Positions 24,893 to 33,779 of a stretch of 38,555 bases of DNA are shown piece after piece. The notes under the pieces were generated by a model. It made no database searches. It had not been told where the DNA came from and worked only from the letters and a program-made list of their open reading frames with translations. Each line of letters opens with the position of its first letter. The first letter of the stretch is position 1. Source of the DNA: Methanobacteriota archaeon (GTDB lineage Archaea; Thermoplasmatota; Thermoplasmata; Methanomassiliicoccales; UBA472); the NCBI GenBank assembly GCA_021372315.1, contig JAJFUT010000012.1:1-38555 (forward strand). The letters run 5' to 3'. The position numbers were made by a program, and so were the translations under genes.

Positions 24893-27457
24893 ATGGTCCT
24901 CAAGGGGAACGCCCAGGCTCTCGACGCGGAGACTGTTCTTAGGTCTGTATCGTCCACCGAGGAAGGTCTGACGTCCTCCGAAGCGAAGAGAAGGCTCTCG
25001 GAGTTCGGTCCGAACGTCCTCCAGGAAGAGAAGACCAGCCACCTGCTCCTGTTCCTCAGGCAGTTCAACAACGTGCTGATCTTCTTCCTGATCTTCGCAT
25101 GCGTCATATCGCTGGCCCTAGGCAAGGTCGGTGACTTCGCGATCATCGCATCGCTCGTCCTGATCAACGGCATCATAGGATTCTGGCAGGAGCTGAAGGC
25201 CGAGGCGTCGCTTAAGGCATTGAAGAGGCTGACCGAGAGCGTGGACATAGTCCTGAGGGACGGACAGAGGACCGACGTCAAGTCGTCCGAGCTGGTCCCT
25301 GGGGACATCGTGGTTCTGAGCGAGGGCGTCGTCGTCACCGCCGACGTCAGGCTCCTCCACAGTGAGAGCCTCAGCGTCGACGAGTCCCTGCTGACGGGAG
25401 AGTCCATCGACGTCGAGAAGGACGCGACGGCAATGGTCGCGGAGGACGCCCAGCCCTACGAACTGGAGAACTGCGTCGTCTCCGGTACGACCGTCAGAAG
25501 GGGAACGGGCCTCGGGGTCGTCGTCGCGACGGGCAACGACACGTACCTGGCATCCATCGCGAGGAAGGCCGAGGAGAAGGCGCCGTCCTCGCCGCTGACG
25601 AAGGCCCTGGCATTCTTCTCCAGAAGGTATGTGGCCATAGTGGTGCTGATCGTTGCAGCCCTGAGCGTCATCGGGCTGCTCCAGGGAAGGGACTTCGCGG
25701 AGGTGGCTTACCTGATGGTCGCCCAGCTGGTCTCGGCCGTGCCGGAAGGCCTCCCGCTCGTCGTCACCGTCGTGATGGTCGTCGGGGCGCTATCGCTGAG
25801 CAAGAAGAAGACGCTGGTCAGGTACCTTCCTTCGGTCGAGACGCTCGGCAGCGCGACGATCATCGCCTCCGACAAGACCGGCACCATCACGGAAGGGAGA
25901 CTGAGCGTCACGGACACGTTCTTCGTCGATGAGGCGGGCTCGAAGCTATGCGCCGCCCTCTGCAACGATTCAAAGGACGGGAAGGGGGACGGGATAGACG
26001 TGGCCATGGCCACCTTCCTCGAGGATGACTTTGAAAGGCTAAAATCCGAGAACGCCAGGATCTGGGTGCATCCGTTCGACACGAACCTGAGGGCGATGGC
26101 GACCCTCAACGACGTGAATGGAGAGAGAACGCTGTTCGTCAAGGGTGCGTTCGAGGCGCTGAGGGGCCTCTCGGACGATGATGGGTCCGGTATGTTCGAG
26201 CCAGAGATCGACAGGATGACCTCGAAAGGGCTTCGCGTCATAGCGCTGGGCATGGGAGGGGACGCCGTCGACGACCCCTCCGCATGGAAGGTCAGGATCA
26301 TAGGGCTCATGGGGTTCGTCGACCCGCCTAAGAAGGGCGTGGCCGAGGCGGTCGAGTCGGCGAGGAAGGCCGGCGTCCGCGTCATGATGGTGACCGGAGA
26401 CCACCCAGGCACCGCCAGGGCGATCGCGGAATCGGTGAGCATATTCAGGGAGGGCGACGATGTCATCACAGGAAAGGAGATCGATGCGCTCGGCGACCAT
26501 GATCTATGCGGGCGCCTTCGCAGAACGACCGTGCTGGCGAGAGCAACGCCGGAGAACAAGTACCGGGTCGTGAAGCTCCTTCAGGCGAACGACGAGATAG
26601 TCGCAGTCACGGGCGATGGCGTCAACGACGTTCCGGCGATAAGGGCGGCGGACCTGGGCATCGCCATGGGCTCAGGGACGGAGGCCGCGAAGAGCGCGTC
26701 GAAGATGGTCATCGTCGACAACGACCTCGGCATCATAGTCGAGGCGATCAGGCTAGGGCGCAACATCGCCGACAACCTTCGCAAGGTCATCTACTATCTG
26801 CTGTCGACCAACATCATGGAGCTCATGCTCGTCGGGGCCGCGCTCATCGCGGGGCTGCCTTCCCCGCTCACGGCCGTCCAGATCCTATGGGTCAATCTGG
26901 TCACGGACGGGGTGCCTGACAAGGTCTTCCCGTTCATCAAGGCCGAAGGGGACGTCATGGAGAGGGGGCCGCGCAAACCGACGCAGCAGTTCTTCGACGG
27001 ATCGCAGATCAAAAATACGCTGTACTTCTCGCTCGTCATGGGGTCGGCCCTGTTCGTGATGTACATATGGCTCAGGGGAATGTTCGACGATGCCATCGTA
27101 AACACTATCATGTTCACCAGCGTGTCCTTCGTTCAGTTCGTGAACGCGATCGAGGCGCAGAAGGAGAGGGAGCCTTTCCTGAAGAACATCCGATGGAGCA
27201 TCGGGATCAACAAGTACGTCTACGCAGCGATCGGTGTTGCGATCGGCCTTCAGCTCCTTGCAGTTTACCCGCTCGGGGACCTCCTTTCGGCGACCGCGCT
27301 AAGCCTGGAGCACTGGGAATACGTCGGAGCGATCTGCCTCTTCACGTTCGTTGTGCTAGAACTGAGGAAGTTCACCGAGCTGTTCCTCGCCAAGAGACGC
27401 CCGGAGGAGCCGAAGAGGGAGGTGCTGACGGTATGCAAGGCGGACGACGCGACCTGA
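24893..27457 (+). CDS. P-type cation-transporting ATPase (P2-like)
   Basis: An 854-residue pump. The actuator motif is LLTGESIDVEKD, the phosphorylation site IIASDKTGTITEGRL, the nucleotide motif LFVKGAFEAL, and the hinge VMMVTGDHPGTARAIAES with VTGDGVNDVPAIRAADLGIAMG. Helix M4 has VPEGLP. M5 has STNIMELML. M6 has LWVNLVTDGVPD. These side chains match residues used by SERCA-type calcium pumps (Glu in M4, Asn/Asp in M6), so calcium is a fair guess, but sodium, proton or manganese transport is possible. There is no N-terminal heavy-metal domain. The gene converges with the radical SAM gene, with only 6 bases between the stops. Confidence 0.93.
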   Translation: MVLKGNAQALDAETVLRSVSSTEEGLTSSEAKRRLSEFGPNVLQEEKTSHLLLFLRQFNNVLIFFLIFACVISLALGKVGDFAIIASLVLINGIIGFWQELKAEASLKALKRLTESVDIVLRDGQRTDVKSSELVPGDIVVLSEGVVVTADVRLLHSESLSVDESLLTGESIDVEKDATAMVAEDAQPYELENCVVSGTTVRRGTGLGVVVATGNDTYLASIARKAEEKAPSSPLTKALAFFSRRYVAIVVLIVAALSVIGLLQGRDFAEVAYLMVAQLVSAVPEGLPLVVTVVMVVGALSLSKKKTLVRYLPSVETLGSATIIASDKTGTITEGRLSVTDTFFVDEAGSKLCAALCNDSKDGKGDGIDVAMATFLEDDFERLKSENARIWVHPFDTNLRAMATLNDVNGERTLFVKGAFEALRGLSDDDGSGMFEPEIDRMTSKGLRVIALGMGGDAVDDPSAWKVRIIGLMGFVDPPKKGVAEAVESARKAGVRVMMVTGDHPGTARAIAESVSIFREGDDVITGKEIDALGDHDLCGRLRRTTVLARATPENKYRVVKLLQANDEIVAVTGDGVNDVPAIRAADLGIAMGSGTEAAKSASKMVIVDNDLGIIVEAIRLGRNIADNLRKVIYYLLSTNIMELMLVGAALIAGLPSPLTAVQILWVNLVTDGVPDKVFPFIKAEGDVMERGPRKPTQQFFDGSQIKNTLYFSLVMGSALFVMYIWLRGMFDDAIVNTIMFTSVSFVQFVNAIEAQKEREPFLKNIRWSIGINKYVYAAIGVAIGLQLLAVYPLGDLLSATALSLEHWEYVGAICLFTFVVLELRKFTELFLAKRRPEEPKREVLTVCKADDAT

Positions 27458-27463
27458 GGGCCC

Positions 27464-29335
27464 TCAGAAGTAATACCATATGCTCCAGTAATCGGACTTG
27501 TCCTCCCCGACGCCCTCCAGGCGGTCCAGGTAGTCGATGATCGGGACGTCCCTGTGCACGTACGTTGGAGCTTTGACGATGTTCTTCTCCCAGGGGTGGA
27601 ACTCGTACACCCTCTCCCCTCTGGGGGTTATCATGATCATGTCGTGGTGCTGCCATGCCCGAAGATGGTTCTTTCCGAGGGCGGGGATGTTGAACACCGG
27701 TTCGTCCGTCCGGGTGAGACCTGGGAGAAGGCGGGCCTCCTCCTTCCTCTCCTGCAGTATCCTGGCGATCGGTACGCGGAACCACTCGGTCTCCTCCTTG
27801 CCCTTGGTGTTGAACGTGTAATAAGGATCGACGCCAGAGCGCTTGAGCAGGTCCCTCAGCGCGGCGGTCTCGAACCTCCTGCTGTTCTCGAACGTGAACA
27901 CCTGCTGGTTGTACACGGACATTCCCTTCCTCCTGATGGACTGGATGGAATCGATGAACTCAGGAGTGATCTCGTACGGATGTTCCACGTGCGTAACGAT
28001 GCACACCTCCCTGTTCGGGGGGTCGTGCGCCTCTTCCAGGCAATCCATGAAAGAACCGTTGATGCGCATCGGAAGGACGACCGGGACCCTCGTGCCGATC
28101 CTGATCCTCGTGATGTGCTCCAGCTCCGAGAACCTCTTCAGGACCCTCTTCAGGGTCTTGTCCTCCAGGAGAGCGGGGTCGCCGCCGGTCAGCAGTATCT
28201 CGCTGACCATGGGATGTTCGACGAACCATTCGATGGCCGTGTCGACGGCCTTGTCGTCGATGACCGGCCCCTCGATGTCGACGTCCCTTATCTCCCAGTT
28301 GCGCTGGCAGTACACGCATATCTGCGCGCAGGAGTTGTAGGGTTTCATGATCGCGATCATCGGGTATCGCCTGGTGACGAGCCGTACCGGCGATGTCTCC
28401 CCCTCCTTCATGAAATCGAGGTCCGCCTTCCTCTCGGCCGTTCTGGTCAATACCATCTCCAGATAACGTATGTTCGGGATGACCTGAGCCCTGACCGCGT
28501 GGTCCCTCGCCCTCGACGGTTCCTTGTCCATCAACGACACGTAGTATGGCGTGATCCCGAACGGGATGCGGTGCTTGACCGCCAGGTCGATCGCCTGGGC
28601 CTCCTGCTCGGAGAGATCGATGAACCGGGACAGGTCGTTCGTGCTCCTGATCGTGTTCTTTCTCTGCCAGACGTGGTCGGACCAATCATATCCGTCTCCA
28701 CCGAGGATGTCAAGTATCCTCTTCCGATTCCCCGTCCTTATCTGGACGATGTCCTTGTCGATCCCTGACGGATATCTGGCCATGATCTGTCGGCAATGCA
28801 TGGCGAGCTTGTCGAGATGGTCCGACCTGTTCCTCGCCACCTCGGTGCTGTCCTTGCTGGCATAGACCGGCTCCTCCTCCTTGTATATGCCGGACATCAT
28901 CTGCATGCCCTTGATGATGTTGATGAGGTCGACGTAGAATGGGTAGGAGCACCGTTCGCCGTCCCCGTGACCGTACGCCGACATCAGGCCACGCAGCACG
29001 CTGGCCTTGGACATGACCTCGTTCCTCTCGCTCAGGAAGTTGTTCATCGTCTCTATGCAGTCGAGGGCGACTATCCTTTCGAGGTCCTCGACCTTGCAGT
29101 CGAGGCTGTACAGGTGGGCCATGCGGACATGGAGGAGTTGCGAGAGGGCGGTGCGCATTTCGGGAAGGCTGTAGGGTTTGAGAAGTATGTCGTCGACCTG
29201 AGGGTCGATCTTTCTGAGATGGTCCTTGAACGTTGCGACCACATGTTCCCAGTCCCTGCTCTCCGCAGGGATGAAGAAGAACGTCCTTCCGCTCGTGCTT
29301 ATCTCAGGCATTTCAATTGAAGCTTTTTCCATCAT
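27464..29335 (-). CDS. KamA-family radical SAM protein (lysine 2,3-aminomutase-like) with long N-terminal extension
   Basis: About 624 residues. The radical SAM cluster site is CAQICVYCQRNW (CxxxCxxC, near residue 320 from this start), followed by ILLTGGDPAL and RIGTRVPVVLPMRI. The likely PLP lysine is in FNIPALGKNHLRAW. These are aminomutase-family traits, but the usual enzyme has about 420 residues. Here roughly 200 extra residues precede it, mostly helical, with DDILLKPYSLPEMRTALSQLL resembling the end of a receiver domain. ATG 29335 (or 29332) is preferred over 29392. GTGATC sits 3-6 bases upstream as SD, and a TATA-like TTTTTTAATA at 29402-29411 would place the transcript start downstream of 29392. 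The substrate is not known. Confidence 0.85.
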   Translation of the reverse strand: MMEKASIEMPEISTSGRTFFFIPAESRDWEHVVATFKDHLRKIDPQVDDILLKPYSLPEMRTALSQLLHVRMAHLYSLDCKVEDLERIVALDCIETMNNFLSERNEVMSKASVLRGLMSAYGHGDGERCSYPFYVDLINIIKGMQMMSGIYKEEEPVYASKDSTEVARNRSDHLDKLAMHCRQIMARYPSGIDKDIVQIRTGNRKRILDILGGDGYDWSDHVWQRKNTIRSTNDLSRFIDLSEQEAQAIDLAVKHRIPFGITPYYVSLMDKEPSRARDHAVRAQVIPNIRYLEMVLTRTAERKADLDFMKEGETSPVRLVTRRYPMIAIMKPYNSCAQICVYCQRNWEIRDVDIEGPVIDDKAVDTAIEWFVEHPMVSEILLTGGDPALLEDKTLKRVLKRFSELEHITRIRIGTRVPVVLPMRINGSFMDCLEEAHDPPNREVCIVTHVEHPYEITPEFIDSIQSIRRKGMSVYNQQVFTFENSRRFETAALRDLLKRSGVDPYYTFNTKGKEETEWFRVPIARILQERKEEARLLPGLTRTDEPVFNIPALGKNHLRAWQHHDMIMITPRGERVYEFHPWEKNIVKAPTYVHRDVPIIDYLDRLEGVGEDKSDYWSIWYYF

Positions 29336-29502
29336 GTCGATCACTTCGCTGGCAAGGACATCGAAAGAATTCCTTGCGGGGCATATGTACATAGAAGCTC
29401 ACACTATTAAAAAAGAATCATCGGCCTGAGGAGGAGGCCAGAGAGGTCCATCTAACACCGTCATGAGGTTGCTGGAACGTCCGATTCGAGAATGAGAATG
29501 GT

Positions 29503-29508
29503 TATATA
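29503..29508 (+). promoter_or_regulatory. TATA box of rpl15e
   Basis: GGTTATATAGGG is a strong archaeal TATA context. The transcript should start near 29530, leaving a leader of roughly 85 bases before the rpl15e start. Confidence 0.6.
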
Positions 29509-29536
29509 GGGTCAATCATTTGCTCCCTTGCTCTCA

Positions 29537-29600
29537 TTGGCGAGACGCAGAGTCTCGCAGGAAATGTGCCCTAAAGGGTGAATCCCTGCCAGCCAAAACG
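29537..29600 (+). ncRNA. Structured 5' leader of rpl15e (possible three-way junction)
   Basis: TTGG (29537-29540) can pair with CCAA (29593-29596) as a closing stem. Inside, CGAGAC/GTCTCG (29541-29546 with 29552-29557, loop GCAGA) forms a perfect hairpin. CAGG/CCTG (29558-29561 with 29584-29587) carries an internal loop topped by CCC-TAAA-GGG. The fold ends about 10 bases before the SD GGTGAT. Ribosomal protein leaders often bind their own protein, so autoregulation is the natural guess. It does not match any riboswitch I know. Confidence 0.45.
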
Positions 29601-29618
29601 AAGCTAACGGTGATAACA

Positions 29619-30257
29619 ATGGAGACAAAAAAGACCGCCTCCGAAGAGGAGACGAAGCCGGTATCAGGCAAGAGCATGTACAAGTACATCGCCGAGGCCT
29701 GGAACAACCCCGGAAAGACTTATGTTGACGACCTGATGTTCGAGCGTCTCATCAACTGGAGGCGCGAGGAGAACTTCTGCCGCATCGAGCGCCCGACAAG
29801 GCTCGACAGGGCACGCACCCTTGGGTTCAAGGCCAAGCAGGGCTACGTGATGGTACGCGGCCATGTCAGGAAGGGTTCCCTGCAGCGCCGCAAGATGCGC
29901 TGGAAGGGCAGGAAGGCCAAGAACAAGGGCATTAACAAGCTCACGATGGGAAAGAGCCTGAAGTGGATCTGCGAGGAGAGGGCCCAGAAGCGCTACCCGA
30001 ACCTCCAGGTGCTGAACTCCTACTGGGTAGGAGAGGACGGCAAGAACTTCTGGTTCGAGATCATCATGGTCGACACGCACCACCCCGTCATAATGGCTGA
30101 CAGGTCCATCAACTGGATATGCAGCAACAAGCAGAAGGGAAGGGTCTACCGCGGCCTGACGTCCTCTGGAATAAAGGGACGTGGCCTCAGGTGGAAGGGC
30201 AAGGGCGCCGAGAAGATGAGACCTTCCGGTGCAGCTCACGACCATCACAACAAGTAA
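29619..30257 (+). CDS. rpl15e: 50S ribosomal protein L15e
   Basis: About 212 residues. The L15e core is unmistakable: [90 protein letters not shown] and the C-terminal [17 protein letters not shown]. There are about 14 extra acidic/polar residues at the N-terminus and a His-rich tail (HDHHNK). ATG 29619 is fixed by the perfect SD GGTGAT (29609-29614). An earlier in-frame start at 29520 would translate the structured leader and is rejected. It has its own promoter. Confidence 0.97.
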   Translation: METKKTASEEETKPVSGKSMYKYIAEAWNNPGKTYVDDLMFERLINWRREENFCRIERPTRLDRARTLGFKAKQGYVMVRGHVRKGSLQRRKMRWKGRKAKNKGINKLTMGKSLKWICEERAQKRYPNLQVLNSYWVGEDGKNFWFEIIMVDTHHPVIMADRSINWICSNKQKGRVYRGLTSSGIKGRGLRWKGKGAEKMRPSGAAHDHHNK

Positions 30258-30270
30258 AACCCCTTCATCT

Positions 30271-30286
30271 CTCGTTTTTTTACGAG
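30271..30286 (+). terminator. T-run terminator of rpl15e
   Basis: CTCGT-TTTTTT-ACGAG, about 15 bases after the rpl15e stop, gives a run of seven U in the plus-strand RNA and is flanked by short inverted arms. It lies in the gap before the convergent ThiI-like gene. Confidence 0.55.
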
Positions 30287-30292
30287 CTGGCA

Positions 30293-31141
30293 TCAGATTA
30301 TCGATGCCAGTCTCCTTTCTATCTCTTCGTCGTCCATTCCGACCAAGGGATAGAACACCGGCACGGACATGTTTAGCGTCGATATCCTCTTGATGTCGTT
30401 CACGCCCAGACCGTACACGACGGCCGCCGCCTTGTACTTCACCGCCGCCTCCGCCGGGTCGGACGGCTCGACGACCTTCAGCTCGGGGTCCCATCTGCGC
30501 AGGATATCGATCGCTCCCTGATGCCCCATGACGACGCAGCGGCAGCCCCTCTTCATGATAAGCCATGCCGCCACGCTGTCCCTTTCGTTCTCAAGGACCG
30601 CCAGCACCTTCCCCTGGCTGCTCATCGGGAATCCCGCGGGACCATCGAGGTAGGTCGAGAATATGTAGCATTGGTTCTCCCTGATCTCGGCATAGATGGT
30701 CACATCTGGATGATGCAGGTCCACCTTGATATCGCGGGATTCGTTGGCCATGAGGACGGCTTCGCCAAGCTCGGCGGCCGCCTGCATGCTGGTGAACGGG
30801 TGCGTCCCCGTCCTCCTCGCCTCTATCTTGAACGTCTGTCCTTCGGACATCTCGCTGAGGGAGTACTCTGCGACCGCGTCCCTGAACTCCTTCAGCCCGC
30901 CAGTTATCTTCCTTGCGATGCTTATCGAGGCCACGCCGAAGACCCTGCGGACGGACTCCCCGGCCTTCCGGGCGTCGGCCGTTTCGACGAATATCCGGCC
31001 GTGGTCGCAGGCGATGATCGCCTCGATACCGTCGTGGGCGAGGATGGACATCATGTTGTCTATGAGGATCCTTTCGAACCTGGAGCGGACCCCTCGGCTC
31101 TTGAGGCCGACCTCGGCGTACCTTACGAGAATGACGTCCAT
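30293..31141 (-). CDS. ThiI-like THUMP protein with degenerate PP-loop domain
   Basis: At 282 residues this is much shorter than typical ThiI (about 380-400). The N-terminal ferredoxin-like part starts MDVILVRYAEVGLKSRGVRSRFE, a ThiI hallmark. The THUMP domain follows (SEGQTFKIEARRTGTHPF, ADLHHPDVTIYAEI-like). The region that should hold the ATP pyrophosphatase motif SGGxDSPVAA reads GKVLAVLENERDSVAAW, so the SGG is replaced by ENE while DSVAAW and MKRGC remain. The C-terminus keeps SVPVFYPLVGMDDEEIERR, matching the PLIGxDKEEI segment of ThiI. No catalytic cysteine loop is evident. It may bind tRNA without thiolating it. True ThiI makes 4-thiouridine in tRNA and feeds thiamine synthesis. Confidence 0.82.
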   Translation of the reverse strand: MDVILVRYAEVGLKSRGVRSRFERILIDNMMSILAHDGIEAIIACDHGRIFVETADARKAGESVRRVFGVASISIARKITGGLKEFRDAVAEYSLSEMSEGQTFKIEARRTGTHPFTSMQAAAELGEAVLMANESRDIKVDLHHPDVTIYAEIRENQCYIFSTYLDGPAGFPMSSQGKVLAVLENERDSVAAWLIMKRGCRCVVMGHQGAIDILRRWDPELKVVEPSDPAEAAVKYKAAAVVYGLGVNDIKRISTLNMSVPVFYPLVGMDDEEIERRLASII

Positions 31142-31153
31142 GCCGACCGATTG

Positions 31154-31177
31154 GGAAGGTGATTATTAATCCCTTCC
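31154..31177. promoter_or_regulatory. Nested inverted repeats in the divergent thiI-like/tauE promoter
   Basis: GATTA-T-TAATC (31161-31171) is a perfect palindrome and is flanked by GGAAGG (31154-31159) and CCTTCC (31172-31177). The AT-rich centre may hold the TATA box of the ThiI-like gene. Whether a protein binds here is unknown. Confidence 0.35.
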
Positions 31178-31222
31178 TCGCTCAAGAAGCATTATCTCGC
31201 CCTTATCGGATTACCATCGGTC

Positions 31223-32068
31223 ATGGACCCGTCGACCGCCCTGATCGTGATCCTTCTCTCCCTGCTCGCGGGGCTGATAGGCTCCCTGCTGGGCCTGGGC
31301 GGAGGCGTCATAGTCGTTCCCGCGCTCACCCTGGGCCTGGGATTCCCTATGCAGGAGGCGATCGGCGCGAGCCTCATAGGCGTGATAGCCGCGTCCACAG
31401 GCGCCGCTACCAGGTACGTCAGGGAAGGATATACGAACGTCAGGCTGGGGATGCTCCTCGAGACGGCCACGACGGCCGGTTCGATATTAGGGGCGCTCGT
31501 GGCGGTGTATCTGGACCAGAAGGTCCTGTTCATCCTGTTCTCGCTCGTCCTGGTGTTCGCCTCGTACAGGATGCTCACGAAGAAGGAGGTCGTCCACTCT
31601 CCGGAGGAGCTCGGTAACAAGGAAGGCGCCCTGGACCTCTCCTGCAGCTACTTCGACGCCAGATCAAAGAAGGAGGTCAGCTACGGGGTCAAGGGAACGA
31701 GGGTCGGCCTCTTCGCAAGTCTCTTCGCCGGAGGCCTCTCCGGACTGCTGGGCGTCGGGGGAGGGGTCATCAAGGTCCCGGTGATGAACGCTCACATGTG
31801 CGTCCCGATGAAGGCCGCGACCGCGACGAGCAACTTCATGATAGGCGTCACGGCCCTGTCGGGCGCGCTGATCTATTTCAGGTACGATCTAATCCAGCCG
31901 GTCCTCGCCGCCCTGGTGGGCATCGGGGTCCTGATAGGGGCCATGGCCGGGTCGGCCGTCGTCGACAGGATCGACAGCTCCGCGCTGAAGAAGGCGTTCT
32001 GCATCTTCCTCCTGTTCGTGGCGGTCCTGATGGTGCTCAAGGGGTTCGGACTGATGGGGGGTGCGTGA
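31223..32068 (+). CDS. TauE/SafE family sulfite/organosulfonate exporter-type permease
   Basis: The 281-residue membrane protein has two homologous halves, each with the family glycine motif: GLIGSLLGLGGGVIVVPAL near residue 20 and GGLSGLLGVGGGVIKVPVMNAHM near residue 175. A cytoplasmic stretch of about 45 residues (EEVVHSPEELGNKEG-like, DLSCSYFDARSKKEV) separates them. Family members carry sulfite, sulfoacetate, sulfolactate or related anions. The substrate here is unknown. The stop overlaps the DUF1634 start in TGATG, a common pairing. Confidence 0.9.
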   Translation: MDPSTALIVILLSLLAGLIGSLLGLGGGVIVVPALTLGLGFPMQEAIGASLIGVIAASTGAATRYVREGYTNVRLGMLLETATTAGSILGALVAVYLDQKVLFILFSLVLVFASYRMLTKKEVVHSPEELGNKEGALDLSCSYFDARSKKEVSYGVKGTRVGLFASLFAGGLSGLLGVGGGVIKVPVMNAHMCVPMKAATATSNFMIGVTALSGALIYFRYDLIQPVLAALVGIGVLIGAMAGSAVVDRIDSSALKKAFCIFLLFVAVLMVLKGFGLMGGA

Positions 32069-32400
32069 TGAAGGACGACCTGATCAATTCCGTGCTTCAC
32101 CGCGTCCTCATGTTCGGAATGCTTCTCAGCCTGGGGACGATGTCATTGGGACTGGCTCTGTACATCGCCGACGGTTCCGGCGACGATGCGGTCATCCCCA
32201 TCGAGACGCTGATCGACGAGCTTATGACCGGAACGCCGCTGGCGATAGTTCAGCTGGGCATATTGATGCTGATCGCGACGCCATTCGTGAGGATACTCGC
32301 TGCCCTCATCGTGTTCTCGATCGAGAGGGACCGGCAGTTCGTCCTGATATCGCTGATCGTCCTGGCGATGGTCCTGGTCGCCATGGTCGTGAAGGTCTGA
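32068..32400 (+). CDS. DUF1634 small membrane protein
   Basis: A 110-residue protein with three membrane helices: VLMFGMLLSLGTMSLGLALYI, a middle one around AIVQLGILMLIATPFVRILAALIVF, and a C-terminal ISLIVLAMVLVAMVV. The TPFVRI and ERDRQFV loops are typical of DUF1634, which is regularly encoded directly after TauE/SafE permeases. It probably works as a partner of that permease. The one-base overlap implies coupling. Confidence 0.85.
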   Translation: MKDDLINSVLHRVLMFGMLLSLGTMSLGLALYIADGSGDDAVIPIETLIDELMTGTPLAIVQLGILMLIATPFVRILAALIVFSIERDRQFVLISLIVLAMVLVAMVVKV

Positions 32401-32458
32401 GAACGGTGAATCGGAAAGATTGATATTCAGGTCAGTAGCTCACTCCAGACGGGATGGG

Positions 32459-33778
32459 ATGTCGGGTCGGGGCGCGAGCGATGAGAAGTGGTACTACACC
32501 TTCTTGCCGTACAACATAGCCGGCGGCAGCACCAGCAACCTCATCCCTTTGTTCGTGGCGCAGACCCTGAAGGCGTCCGTGGCCGAGGTGGGGATCGTAT
32601 CCGCCGTGACATCGATCGCCTCAGTTCCAGCTAACATACTCTGGGGCAACCTGTCGGACATCACGAAGAGGCGCAAGCCGTTCATACTGATAGGGTTCCT
32701 CGGGATGGCATTGGCCCTCATGCTGATGGGCCTCTCAACGACCCTCCCGCAATATTATCTGGCCAACTTCCTGATGGGGTTGCTCTCCGCGGCCATCGCT
32801 CCGGTCGGCACCGTCCTCGTCCTCGAATCGTTCCATAAGAGCGAATGGGGGAAGCGCCTCGGCGATTTCAGCAAGGTCGGCGGGATCGGCTGGGTCATGG
32901 GCCTCGTTATCGGTATAGCATGGTTGATGATATTCGACGGTGACGGGCAGGACCTCTCGATGAGGGCGCTGTTCCTTTTGTCATCCGTCCTGTGCCTTGT
33001 GGCCATGGTCCTCGCCCTGCGCTGGGTACCTGAGCCGAAGGAGAACCTGAAGAGGGGGTCGATCGACCCGAGCGACTTCGACAACGTCAGCCTGCACATG
33101 ATCGAGAAGGCGAGATACCTTCCGCACAGGATACTCTACACGCTCGAGGTGAGCAGGAACAACCTCAAGCTGCGCAACTTCTCTCCGACGCTGAAGGCGT
33201 ACTACCTCGTCATATTCCTGGCGTTCACCGGGTTCCTGACGTTCTACGTCGCGCTCCCGATATATCTTTACAAGGAGGTGGGGCTGGCGAACGCCGACGT
33301 CTTCATCGTCTATCTCGCGTCGTCGATCGCCTCGGCCCTCACCTACGGATGGATGGGCCGGACCATCGGGAGGAAGGGAGGGAAGACCGTTCAGGCGGCG
33401 TGCTTCGCGGCCCGCATCCTGATCTTCCCGTCCTTCTTCTTGGTAACGATGATCGATATGCCTTCGGGCGTGATGTTCGCATCGCTCCTCGTCCTCCACG
33501 CCGGAGCGGGGCTCTGCTGGGCAGGTCTCAGCGTCGCCGGGAACGCGATCGTCGGGGACCTCGCCCCGAAGGAGTTCAGGACGCAGTCGCTCGGGCTTTA
33601 CAATTCGATCCACGGGATCGGGACCATCGTCGGTTCGCTCGTCGGCGGGTTCGCCGCGGCCGCTTTCGGTTACGGTTTCGTGTTCGCCCTTGCCTCCGGT
33701 TTCGTGTTGATGGCATTGGCGCTGCTGCTAGTGATCGACCTGGACAAGGGAGGCGTGAAGGACACCGCAGAAACGTAG
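32459..33778 (+). CDS. Major facilitator superfamily transporter
   Basis: About 439 residues with 12 predicted helices. The first-half motif A-like loop is WGNLSDITKRRKPFI. The second half has YGWMGRTIGRKGGKTVQ at the equivalent place. Substrate-specific features are not recognisable. A long central loop of about 45 residues (PEPKENLKRGSIDPSDFDNVS) joins the halves. ATG 32459 (MSGRGASDEK) is preferred over the upstream in-frame start at 32420, which is not family-like. It ends in TAG one base before the convergent flavodoxin stop. Confidence 0.88.
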   Translation: MSGRGASDEKWYYTFLPYNIAGGSTSNLIPLFVAQTLKASVAEVGIVSAVTSIASVPANILWGNLSDITKRRKPFILIGFLGMALALMLMGLSTTLPQYYLANFLMGLLSAAIAPVGTVLVLESFHKSEWGKRLGDFSKVGGIGWVMGLVIGIAWLMIFDGDGQDLSMRALFLLSSVLCLVAMVLALRWVPEPKENLKRGSIDPSDFDNVSLHMIEKARYLPHRILYTLEVSRNNLKLRNFSPTLKAYYLVIFLAFTGFLTFYVALPIYLYKEVGLANADVFIVYLASSIASALTYGWMGRTIGRKGGKTVQAACFAARILIFPSFFLVTMIDMPSGVMFASLLVLHAGAGLCWAGLSVAGNAIVGDLAPKEFRTQSLGLYNSIHGIGTIVGSLVGGFAAAAFGYGFVFALASGFVLMALALLLVIDLDKGGVKDTAET

Positions 33779-33779
33779 G

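Noticed and set aside
27554-28768. 404-codon plus-strand frame inside the radical SAM gene
   Set aside because: It is a shadow of the minus-strand KamA-like gene, which has clear cluster and PLP motifs.
29520-29618. N-terminal extension of L15e from position 29520
   Set aside because: It would translate the structured leader, while a perfect SD and the family start point to ATG 29619.
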